The notes below the pieces were generated by a model. It ran no database searches and was not told where the DNA came from. It saw nothing but the letters and a program-made list of their open reading frames with translations. A stretch of 27,577 nucleotides of DNA from Saccoglossus kowalevskii (Eukaryota; Hemichordata; Enteropneusta; Harrimaniidae): positions 348,006 to 375,582 of the forward strand of contig NW_003126388.1 in NCBI RefSeq assembly GCF_000003605.2, written 5' to 3'. How positions within the stretch are numbered: the first letter of the stretch is position 1; each line of letters opens with the position of its first letter. Made by a program: the position numbers and the translations under genes. Below, in pieces: positions 9,270 through 18,900 of this stretch.

Positions 9270-12200
9270 CTAGAACAGATGACAACAATACACATGTCAT
9301 TACGTGATACATGGAACATAAATGGTCTGTTTACTCACTGAGACCAAAATTAAACTCCTGTATGAACACACAGTATATGCAATCATTGTTTTATAGAAAA
9401 TATTTAGGAAATAAAAAATTCCCAACAGTCGGTGAAGGAGGTCAAGAGATTTTGCTTACATTGGCTAGAAATGAGAGAATATGCAAATTAGCTATGTAAT
9501 ATGCACAGACATGACCCATAAACTAATCTTGTCTGTGCATTAATCCAGGGTACCTATCTATTTGTACTAAATTTGATCAAAATCCACAAGGTTTTACTTA
9601 CAAAGGTTGAAAAGTAATATGCAAAATAGCTACTTAATATGCACAGACATGACCTCAAAACTAATCATGTATGCATATTACCCCAAGGTACCTTTGATCA
9701 AATTCTCAAAAGTTTTTGACATTTTGTTCACACGGTTAAACTCATTACTTTCCTTGTGGGCTTCACAAACATGGGAGCTAAAAAGTTATCAAGTCAATAA
9801 TTTGATCAAATATTGGTCTATTTTCTTTAAAAAAAGAAGTAAGAGAACCCCCCCCCCCTCCCAATTTACCAAATAATCATTTACTGGTATGGCTGGAATT
9901 ATTCATCTATAACTCACATGAATATACAGGAAATTCTTGGAATTTTTGCACATTGAGAGTGTTATTGTCAACCAAATAATTGCAGTAGAATCAGCATCGC
10001 CAGAGAGAGACAGAGTGAGTGAGTATTATCAGGACCAACCGGACATCTATTATTGTCCATGATTTGAAAACCATCATTCATTGACATGGAATACCTCACA
10101 ATGATAAACAATGATACTTCCCTGATCATAAGCCCCTCCCCCAGCATAAGCCCACTCCTCTATTTTTAGACATTTACCGAGTTGAGGCAGGGCATCGCCA
10201 ATTATAGGCCCAGGGTGTTTTTTACAGGGCGTCGACGACATTTATTAAAATATTCATGTAAAAAGTGTGTTTCATTACCTAAAAATTGTGATTGTAAAGT
10301 AGTTTGGTCCATGCTTTTATGAGAAAATTTCAGAGTACATGGCGAACGTACGCAACATTGTTCGCACCCTTTCTATTCTGCTATTTACCTAGTTTGAACC
10401 CTGATGTGTCAATACTGAAATAATCAATATCTCTTTGAGTGGTAGCTTTCAAATTGCCAAAAATGTCAAGAAACCTGGTCATTGGACATCGTTTTACTTT
10501 TCTGAATAATCGTGTCCATTGAGACTATCGTCAATGGGGTGTGAACAAGCAAACTATTCTGTTGGGGGCCGTGAAAGATATTTAAATACTTCCTCCACAC
10601 TCAGTTAACCTGTCGATAATTGTGAATCACCATTTTTTTTGGAAAACGATAACTATATTTTCGTCAAAAACAATGCTAACAGATCACACGGCAAGGTGAA
10701 TAAAAATGTAATTGAACAATTTGCATGGGTGGTACAATGTTAACCCCTCCCCCCCCCCCCCATCATCTTTTCTGAGGTGGTCCTCTAGTATAAGCCCACT
10801 CCTTACTTTTCCCAATTTCACAAGTTGAGGCCCCTGGGCTTATGATTGAGGAAGTACGGTAATTTGCATGGTGTGATACAAACTGGATTATGATTCATAT
10901 CATGTTTGAGTATTGCATCATCTTGCTGAACAAATAATATTCTGTGTGTGTGCACCACAAAACATTTTCAGTCATTGAATATTCCATAATCAAGTGAACA
11001 TACCATATTTATCCGGGTAAGAGCCCCGGGCAAACGCTCACCCCCCACTTTTGATACAATAAAGAAATTGAGGTCATGTCCAGGGAGTCTTTATCTACAC
11101 TTGTAATAAAAAAATAACAAAAACCTATTTTTTTTCGTTGTATTATGAGTTGACTTCCCTGCAGTCTGTTGTGATTCTGATGAAAATTCTTGAAAAATAA
11201 TTGTCAATTGTGTAAAACGAAGGATGAATAGCTGTGACAGCAAAATAGGTTATTTCGCGTTATACATTCAGGTCTGATAAGAAAGCAATGCTGACTTGAC
11301 CTCTATGATGAAGCACTAGTAGTGATGTCATTCTTAGCCAATCAGTAAAGCAGATGCATAAAGGTCAAAGATGACTGACAAACTGTAAAACATAGCATCG
11401 TGTGCCATTACAGCAGAGTTGTTTGCCGCAACCCCATTTTTCTTGGTCTTTATTGTGATTAGACGTGAATTAAAAAGTGCCAAGCTAACAGACTGCGAAA
11501 TCCATGGAGTAAAACTGCCAAGTGCGACAATATCAACGAACTTTAGGACAAAACTGTAGGGATTTTGTTTGACAGGGACAGTGACGCCGACTTGGAATTT
11601 GAGGGTTTTAACTTTGACGAAGATGGTGATTAACGTACAAATAGAGATTTTCGATGAACTTTTGTAATTTTTACTGTGTAAATTTGTAAATTACTATTGT
11701 TCTTGTATGACTGTTGATCAAAACCGGAAAAAAGTTTACCCAGTTTAACCCGTGACATTTTAGTTCATTTTGAGTTCACGCGTATTGGATGTGTTTGTCG
11801 GCGAGAAAACCCTAAATTCTTCACTGTCGATTTTTCTTATTTCTGGTTTATTTGTCACATTATAAGCAATACATTATTTTTACTTCTAATGTTGCATATT
11901 ATTTATTTCTGTTACGTGATTTTATTCGCCGTACTATCCCCTGTTGGAATTTTATATGTGTGTTGTCAATTTTCGCGTTTTTTTTTTCCGCAGGGGATGT
12001 CCGGGCATAGGCTCACCCCTATTTTTTGTCAATTTTCCATGTTCAGGACCCTAGGCTCTTAACCAGATAAATACAGTAAATGTAGGAACATGAAGTATGC
12101 TTCAGAAAAAGTGTGCTCACCTTTGCTCGGTCTAATAATTCGGTTAATAGCCTCATTGATTCCAATTTTCGATGCGCTATAAGTATTTTTCTCTCCTCTA

Positions 12201-14886
12201 GTGCAATCTTTTTTGCTAATTCACGCTCGGCAGCCAGTTTTTTCTTTTCTTCTTTCTTCTGTCGTCTCCTTTCTTCTCTCAGTCTTTGTCTTTCTTCACG
12301 TTTCTGCAGCTTTTCTGATCTTTTCTTTTCTCTTTCACATTCCTCTTCTTGTACTCGCTGCCTGTGCATATAGAGGCATTAAAGTTACTCGCTGATTTTA
12401 AGCAACATAAGGTCCTTTTAACTCACTGATTATAAGCAACATAAGGTCCATTTAAGTCACTGATTATAAGCAACATAAGGTGCTTTTAACTCACTGATTA
12501 TAAACAACATGAGGTCCTTTTAACTCACTGATTATAAGCAACATAAGGTCTTCTTAACTCACCGATTATAAGCAACATAAGGTCCGTTTAACTCACTGAT
12601 TATAAGCAACATAAGGTCTTCTTAACTCATTGATTATAAGCAACATAAGGTCCTTTTAACTCACTGAATTAAAGCAACATACCGGTAAGGTCTTTTTAAC
12701 TCACTGATTATAAACATAAGGTCTTTTTAACTCACTGNNNNNNNNNNNNNNNNNNNNNNNNNNNNNNNNNNNNNNNNNNNNNNNNNNNNNNNNNNNNNNN
12801 NNNNNNNNNNNNNNNNNNNNNNNNNNNNNNNNNNNNNNNNNNNNNNNNNNNNNNNNNNNNNNNNNNNNNNNNNNNNNNNNNNNNNNNNNNNNNNNNNNNN
12901 NNNNNNNNNNNNNNNNNNNNNNNNNNNNNNNNNNNNNNNNNNNNNNNNNNNNNNNNNNNNNNNNNNNNNNNNNNNNNNNNNNNNNNNNNNNNNNNNNNNN
13001 NNNNNNNNNNNNNNNNNNNNNNNNNNNNNNNNNNNNNNNNNNNNNNNNNNNNNNNNNNNNNNNNNNNNNNAACTCGCTGATTATAAGCAACATAAGGTCT
13101 TCTTAACTCACTGATTATTAGCAACATAAGGTCCTTTTAACTAACTGATTATTAGCAACATCATAATTTAACCTCACTGATCATTAGCAACATGAGGTCT
13201 TTTTAACTCACTGATTATTAACAACAAAATCTCACTAACTAATGTGCTCAATTTAGCAACATTTCTTACAATAAGAAGTATTCTCCACATATAAATTCAC
13301 ACAAATAATGTGGCAAACACCAGGGCTACCAACCTAACAACACAGTACATGTAAGCGACAAACATTTGTTTATAATAAAAAATACAAAGGAATAATAAGC
13401 AGAATAGGATTACTGATTTACTGACTGACGATCATCATATAATTCAATACCCAAAGAAGTAGATGAACAACAGGGCGACGTCGTTACAAATCATTGTGGC
13501 AGAAAACTTGATGGATTTGAGCCACCAGGCGACCGGTAAATTCAACCACTGCATATATGATGTTAAATACTTGATTGAATTTGCACAAATTGTTGGAAAT
13601 ATTACTAAATTCTCAATTTTCAGCACCTCTAAACTGCCCATTAGTAAATCTTATTTAATTTCCCACAATAATACACATCATATACTGGTACATATATTAG
13701 GAACTAATGTATACCTCTCTTCTTCCTTCTTTCTGTCTTCTTCCTCCCTTTCTTTCTTTATTCTTTCTTCTCGCTGCGTTTCTAATTCAATCAGTTTGTC
13801 TCTTTCAAGTTTTCTTTTCTTGATATGCTTATCTGATAGATGTTTGGTTTTATCAAACTCAACCTAAATGCAATCAGCAAAAAAAAATTTCAAAATAAAA
13901 ACCCAATGATTTGTGAGAGTTCAGTTTTTGCTTCACACACCACCAAATCCCATTATTTGGAGGTCAAGTTGAAAATGATTTTATTTAACTGGTACATACC
14001 TTGTGATCATGGATTGACCAATCAAAGTGCAGAATCAAGATTCAGTTAGTAATGAGTAAATGTTGAAGCAGGGTTAGTGTAAAATACATGCATGTGAAAA
14101 CATAGTAAAACACCTCACCTTAATGTTGGCAGTGTAAGCTTTCCCATCTTCTGATTTGTAGAGTAATCTCATACCCCTGAAAGCATTCATCGCTTTCACA
14201 AACCCCATGTATTCCAAAAATTGCACAAATGCCGAAAAATGTAGATGTCCACCAAATGTAAATGTCTGGAAGTTGGGAGCACCAGTGGTAACATTCTCCC
14301 CTCGATACGGATCAAGCATGGGAATATCCACATGACGCAGCTCTCCAAACTGTTGAAAAACTTTCCTCAAGATGAACTCACTGGGTTTATCTGGGTCCTT
14401 TTTGGTGGCAAACCATCGACAAGGGAGCCCTTGTAAATGCATTGTGTCTGGACGTTCTCCCGGTTTTGCCTCGCTCATGTTCTTGGCATCTCGGAAGAAA
14501 GAATCCCAGTCATGGCGAGAGGGGAAATGCACCTTTGCTTCAGCAGCACGTACTTTTAACATTTCTGTAAAACCGCTTAATTTAATGTTCTTGCTATCAA
14601 GACGCGCTATTAATGTTTTCAGTAATGTCTTTGCTTCCACTTCTCCTTCAAAGCGGATAAATTCCAGAGAACTCTTGGAAACTTTTAACACTGTGAACAG
14701 GTCTGGTTTTATCATGTGTTTAATCTTTTCCATCACTTCCCAGTTGCTGATCGATTTTCCAGGAGTTTTCAGTTGAGGTAGAGTCACGGAAATATTCAGT
14801 CTGGCAACTGGTTTTAAATGTAAACCCTGTTCCGAAAGAAGCTCTAAAGCCTCCGATGTGTCCGAGCACAGCTGTGCGACTGACAT
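8970..14886 (-). CDS. AKAP17A: AKAP17A (SFRS17A / XE7): nuclear A-kinase anchor protein, four coding exons
   Basis: AKAP17A binds protein kinase A regulatory subunits and holds the kinase at splicing-factor compartments in the nucleus. Coding exons on the minus strand are 14886-14119, 13863-13715, 12361-12121 and 9269-8970, all with GT/AG borders and matching phases, giving 485 residues. Residues 1-256 match the family throughout: KSISNWEVMEKIKHM, EFIRFEGEVE, RHDWDSFFRDAK, GERPDTMHLQGLPCRWF, NVDIPMLDPYR-type, FGGHLHF and EYMGFVKAMNAFRGM, including an RRM-like fold near 150-255. Residues 257-470 are a long Arg/Lys/Glu coiled coil with a conserved block at 361-386 (EERKILIAHRKLESM through LLDRAK). 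The protein ends PSSTTR soon after the coil, without the RS-rich tail of the human long form. The start is chosen at 14886 because it aligns with the human N-terminus and has A at -3. Confidence 0.93.
9479..9715. repeat. 138-bp direct duplication
   Basis: ATATGCAAATTAGCTATGTA followed by ATATGCACAGACATGACC begins at 9479 and recurs with few changes at 9617. Both copies continue through ACTAAT, a GGTACCT site and TTGATCAAA. The period is 138 bases. Confidence 0.8.
10117..10854. mobile_element. TA-flanked inverted-repeat element A (non-autonomous DNA transposon)
   Basis: The left end CTTCCCTGATCATAAGCCC (10117-10135) pairs with the inverted right end GGGCTTATGATTGAGGAAG (10836-10854), 16 of 19 bases. 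Both are flanked by TA (10115-10116 and 10855-10856), consistent with a TA target duplication. Inside each end is a direct, not inverted, repeat: ATAAGCCCACTCCT...GTTGAGGC at about 10144-10187 and 10787-10831. There is no coding content. Confidence 0.6.
11003..12076. mobile_element. TA-flanked inverted-repeat element B
   Basis: Left end CCATATTTATCCGGGTAAGA and inverted right end CTGTATTTATCTGGTTAAGA agree at 16 of 20 bases, flanked by TA at 11001-11002 and 12077-12078. Like element A it has an inner direct repeat near both ends (a GCTCACCCC..TTTTT phrase at ~11035 and ~12010). Its end lies 45 bases from the AKAP17A exon 3 donor. A short acidic reading frame inside (about 11550-11633) may be a transposase relic. 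Confidence 0.6.
11550..11633 (+). pseudogene. Possible transposase C-terminal relic inside element B
   Basis: A 27-28-codon frame bounded by stops ends in DSDADLEFEGFNFDEDGD then TAA. Acidic 'SDSEFEGF'-type tails occur in pogo/Tigger-like transposases of invertebrates, and the host element is TA-flanked. The stretch is short, so this is a suggestion only. Confidence 0.25.
12121..12361 (-). CDS. AKAP17A: AKAP17A coding exon 3: coiled coil and conserved helix
   Basis: The acceptor is ATGCACAG, and one base completes an Arg codon. Then 80 codons run from QRVQEEECERE to LLTELLDRAK. The donor is GTGAGC at 12120. The last 26 residues are the best conserved part of the coil and, being amphipathic, are a candidate PKA-binding helix (inference). 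Confidence 0.9.
12380..12737. repeat. 34-bp satellite array, left block
   Basis: About ten head-to-tail units with a regular 34-base period. The plus-strand unit contains AACTCACTGATTATAAGC followed by AACATAAGGTC and a T-rich end. Units differ by one to three bases. The array begins only ~20 bases from the AKAP17A exon 3 acceptor and runs into the gap. Confidence 0.95.
12738..13070. other. Assembly gap (333 N)
   Basis: A run of unknown bases inside the satellite; the array was evidently too repetitive to assemble. Its true length is unknown. Confidence 0.99.
13071..13232. repeat. 34-bp satellite array, right block
   Basis: The array resumes after the gap in the same phase and orientation. 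It degenerates towards the right (GATTATTAGC and GATCATTAGC variants), the usual look of an array edge. Confidence 0.9.
13715..13863 (-). CDS. AKAP17A: AKAP17A coding exon 2: start of coiled coil
   Basis: The acceptor is GCATTTAG. The exon reads VEFDKTKHLSDKHIKKRKLE and continues into a charged helix, and the donor GTATAC at 13714 is in phase 2. It aligns with the human VSFDSTKHLSDASIKKRQLE block. Confidence 0.9.
14119..14886 (-). CDS. AKAP17A: AKAP17A coding exon 1: N-terminal domain and RRM-like fold
   Basis: 256 codons from ATG (14886-14884) to K256. The donor GTGAGG begins at 14118 in phase 0. It is the longest exon in the window and contains the whole conserved globular part of the protein. 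Confidence 0.95.
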
Positions 14887-15183
14887 GCTGAGTTTACTTC
14901 AGATACAGTGTTGAGTGACTGTGAATAAGGTCTACGTACAGTGTAAACACGAACGAAAACAACAGAGAGGTCTTCTGACTAAAAGTTGATGAACGTCACC
15001 GGAACGCCGTTGGTATATTGTTTCATTCAATGAGCAAGTGCCTGTCTCTAAATTTCACCCTTGAGTTTAGCTGTACATTCGTAGTGACAAAACAACAGTC
15101 TATAACACTTTGCAAGCAACAATAACATTACCCTATTAAAATCGCTCTATCCCCGGAAAATAAAAAAAACAACTGTCCACAGC

Positions 15184-15195
15184 GCCGCCATTTTG
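15184..15195 (+). promoter_or_regulatory. YY1-type site
   Basis: GCCGCCATTTTG matches the extended YY1 consensus and sits near the middle of the shared promoter. Confidence 0.6.
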
Positions 15196-15201
15196 CACAT
15201 A

Positions 15202-15220
15202 GCATCATGGGAGTTACATT
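15202..15220 (+). promoter_or_regulatory. ZNF143/SBS-like site
   Basis: GCATCATGGGAGTTACATT keeps the GCAT..TGGGA.TT core of the ZNF143 motif but differs in its last bases. It lies 6 bases after the YY1-type site. Confidence 0.45.
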
Positions 15221-15416
15221 GCCCGGACAAACGCATATATTTATGCACGTGTACAAACAATGTAAAAATAACAGACGGAGACAAATCGTGGAATTTATAT
15301 CAAATACAAGTTTTCATAGAATCCTTGTAAAAACCCTTGTAAAAGTTTGAACTTTTGAACTCACATTTGCTTCAAAACGAGGCTCTGTGTTGTACTTTCT
15401 TCACTCTCTGAGCAAT

Positions 15417-15461
15417 ATGGCTGATAATTTAGTGCAATTGACAAGCCACTGTCAGCAGCAG
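15417..15461 (+). CDS. RARS1: RARS1 exon 1
   Basis: [15 protein letters not shown], with the donor at 15462 (GTATTT) in phase 0. A short N-terminal exon beginning the complex-assembly extension. Confidence 0.85.
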
Positions 15462-15855
15462 GTATTTTTCGTGAACGTTTTTGAAGTGTGTGATAAATAG
15501 TGTTTGATTTTCAGACAGTGATCAGAAACATCCCTTGATTGGGATATCTTTAATAATAGACTTCTCGGTAACTTACTATCCCGGAAGCACGTGTCAGTAA
15601 CATCGAGTCATGTGACAGAATTTTTTGCTCAAAATGTTTACAAACTTTACAACTACACGACAGGTTGTGCCGCGTCGCTGTAAATGTACTAAATTAGTAT
15701 TGTATGAACAACATTTTCTAAATATTTGTCTTGCGGAGATTCCAAACTTAACAACGCCCTCTCGTGACATGAAATGAGTTATTTATTTGTGTACCTTACT
15801 ATAGCATAGACCCCTATTTTTAGGGTGTATATTTCAAGTTGTAGAATGTATACGG

Positions 15856-15922
<67 letters not shown>

Positions 15923-18900
15923 AGAATTCTATAGGTAAACAGTGTAAAGGCGGGTATACCACAAGATTTTGCCCAATCATATGAGCGTGAGCGAGTGTGT
16001 ATATATGGAATGGATTGCGCAATATCGAGTGGTATAGTGGACTTTGACTGTGGTTTATTGCCATTATATTATAACAAAGCCATTTTAAATGTAATTCTGA
16101 CACATGGAAATAGAAAGCATCATTAACCATGTATAAATGTGATAAGGCACCTAAAATACTATTTGCAATTGTGGTAAAATGGAAATTTTCTCTGGAACTA
16201 GCATACAGCAATATAGATACATCAAACAATGCAGCAAACATTTCGGCGTTGCAAGGTTTATTCAAGTAGTTCATCCTGTTAGTGACAGCGTTGATATATA
16301 ATGTCCATATCGAACAATTCAGCATCTCTATCCCTACTGTGTGCTATTCACGTTCAGGGCCTACTTCTAAACATGAAAAACCATTGTATATTATTATTTT
16401 ATCACAGCCCAACCAATCAGAATGATGTAATCAGACTATTGAAATGATGGTTTAATATAATTTTTATTTTCCCATCAACGTATTTATTAAATCATAAGTG
16501 GAAGACGTTTCAAGTCATTGCATCACACTCCATGGCAAAGCATTCCATATGCTACACAACAATCAAACATTATTGCATCATGCTGTTTCAATATTAGTTT
16601 AAAGTCATTTTGCTACACCACACAGCTCACACATCTCTTGTTTTACTGTTATCATCTGACAATAACAATGGTATTTATCTTTTGGAAAAAAATAATTGTG
16701 TAGCTAATTGTTTGATGTAATCTGTTCACCCGTATCTCCCAGCAATATTTACCAGTATAATTTATGTGGATGACAATGTGTGAAAACAAGAAGTTGTTCA
16801 ACTCTAGATTTTTTTTTTTTTTTTTTTAATGCTTCCATATTTGTAGGAAGCTGCTATCAAGTCTTTATCATATGATCTACAACTACTGAAAGATGGTCAG
16901 TTACCGGAAGATGTAGAATTGAACGCAGTCTCGCCAAACTTGGCAAAACTCAGAGCTGAAAATGAGAAGTTGAAGTATCGCTTAAATACTCTTAAACGGG
17001 TAAGTATTGAAAAATTCTGTCAACTAGGTCAGACAAAAATAAATTCTGTGACATTTCCCATACTTTTTTTTTATATTAAAACGGGGCATGTACATATAGA
17101 TGACAACAATGTTCGTTTTACTTTGAATGAAAATGTTGTTTCATGTCTACCGGTACTTATCATTTTTGAGAAAGTTGTCATAAATGGCATGACAGTCTTC
17201 ATTCATTTATTTTGTAAAATCATGGAGCTATTGTCCCATGACACCATGAAATAGCATTTTTGTGTGTGTGTTGCAGTGACATGTTTCGAGAAACATATCC
17301 TTATATTTTTCAAAAATCATTTATTTTTAGAACGATTCCCATACAGCATACATAGTGTTAAATAAAAATAGCATTTTCAACACTTTTTAAAACCCAGATT
17401 TTTTAAATAATTCAGAAAAACTAAAAGTACTAATAATATATCATAATATATATTTTTCAGCCTGTGTCAGTATCCTACAATTTGTGATATGACATAACAA
17501 CTCTACCATAGGAACCCATGGTAAAAGCACTATAATACTGCCAGAATGGCCACCATCCATTAAAATATAACCATTATTGCTTTTTCTCGAAAATTAAACT
17601 GGTGTCCTCAATATCAATATCCTTATATTGCCTGGAAGAACAATTTATTGAAAAATGAATAAATTCTGGGTATTTGAATTCATGAGTAGGCTACTACCTT
17701 AAACACATTGCCTATTGAAAGCCCTCTCTGATAGCAAAAATGAATGGGGAAAAAAAGTTTTAACAGGTTATGTGTTTAATAAGACAAATGAGTTGTATCT
17801 TATCCTGGTACGTTATTCTAATATTATACAAGAGTAAATGAATCCAAAACTTTTGTTTTGTTTTAGAGTCTTGCCGAGGAAGAATCCAGATACGAGAAAG
17901 TAATGCCGAGTTTGTTAGTTGATTTGAATAGTGTCTTTGAAGGTGCAATTAAAGCTGCTGCCCCAGAACTTGCAGACCCACCCATTGCTATATCATTAAG
18001 TACAGCTGAGAAGTTCGGAGAGTATCAATGTAACAGTGCAATGGGTATATCACAGGTAAATTTATATATCCTATATATTGGTAAATGTAGTTTATATATA
18101 TATATATATATCCAAAGATTCCGGTTGAAAAATAAATATGCCACAAAATTAAGGGTGAAATTTGCTTTGTGAAAGAATAAAGTAATGAATAAGTAGATAG
18201 ATAATTATACAAATCTGTGTCAGTTAACGTTCAAATAATGACACATGTTTCTGAGGGCAATTCCGCTCTGGAATCATCTATATTATGGTCATGACCACCA
18301 GCCCGAGGGCAGGCAACAAATCGAGATATTGCCTAAATCACCATGTGTTGTTTATTTTATTACATTGAACAGACAACCACCATTTACATTCACCTCTCAT
18401 ACACCCGCTATCCCACAAAATAATAACACTTGTATTTAAAGTATGCAATATTTTATTGCATGTATTATAATGATTCGGTGTAAAATTTGCAATCCATTGT
18501 TTTACCAATAGAAAGTTGTCACAGATATCCAAAATGAATGGGATATAAATGTGTCATACCAGAAATACAATATGGTGGGCCAATTCTAAAGTTTAATTTG
18601 TTATTTTTTGTAGCAACTGAAGGGACTAGGAATAAAGAAGAGTCCTCGAGAGATAGCAGAAACCATTGTGAAAGGATTGCCACCAAGTGAAATGATAGAG
18701 AAGGTACAATGTTTTACTGCCCTCTATAGTCATTATCTGACAGTGATCTACTGCCCTCTGTAGTTGTAGTTTTGCATGGTTTTTGATGTTCTCAAAAATC
18801 AAGTAGGTTGTCTTTGTAACAAAGTTTAACAAAGCCCATCATCTGAACAGGTTCCATATTATGGTATTCAATGAAATAATATATCAGCACAATTTAACTG

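Larger units (their letters stand above)
9270..12120 (-). other. AKAP17A intron 3, packed with mobile-element debris
   Basis: It holds a 138-bp tandem duplication (about 9479-9715), poly-C tracts near 9848 and 10746, and two TA-flanked inverted-repeat elements (10117-10854 and 11003-12076). No further exon is needed by the protein alignment. Confidence 0.8.
12362..13714 (-). other. AKAP17A intron 2
   Basis: Most of this intron is the 34-bp satellite and the assembly gap. 13235-13714 is unique AT-rich sequence with no exon visible. Confidence 0.8.
14887..15416. promoter_or_regulatory. Bidirectional AKAP17A/RARS1 promoter
   Basis: 530 bp separate the two start codons. I see no TATA box near either start. 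CCGGAA ETS cores are at 14999-15004 and 15153-15158. GCCGCCATTTTG at 15184-15195 is a YY1-type element. GCATCATGGGAGTTACATT at 15202-15220 resembles the ZNF143/SBS site, and CACGTG is at 15246-15251. ETS, YY1 and ZNF143 sites are common in vertebrate bidirectional housekeeping promoters. A pyrimidine tract just before the RARS1 start could be the transcription start area. Factor binding is inferred. Confidence 0.7.
15462..16846 (+). other. RARS1 intron 1
   Basis: Holds promoter-proximal motifs, a TA microsatellite, and 15950-16330, an inverted-repeat-bounded stretch (GTATACCAC / GTGGTATAG, ~15953 and ~16029) plus a chance 163-codon minus-strand frame extended by the TA repeat. Nothing recognisable follows up to the T tract before exon 2. 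Confidence 0.7.

Noticed and set aside
12113-12395. Ser/Phe-rich plus-strand frames opposite AKAP17A exon 3
   Set aside because: Antisense shadows of the Lys/Glu/Arg coiled-coil codons.
12701-13127. 130-131-codon frames on the minus strand through the N run
   Set aside because: They consist of unknown bases between satellite units and are artefacts of the gap.
12380-13232. Regular repeats considered as a CRISPR array
   Set aside because: Units are contiguous 34-mers without unique spacers, and the genome is clearly eukaryotic.
14245-14776. Plus-strand frames opposite AKAP17A exon 1
   Set aside because: Antisense shadows; the minus-strand frame is the one conserved in the family.
15834-16325. 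163-codon minus-strand open frame in RARS1 intron 1
   Set aside because: Its end is translated TA repeat (Tyr-Ile runs), the rest has no recognisable domain, and it lies in an intron. It is most likely chance, although a decayed element is possible.
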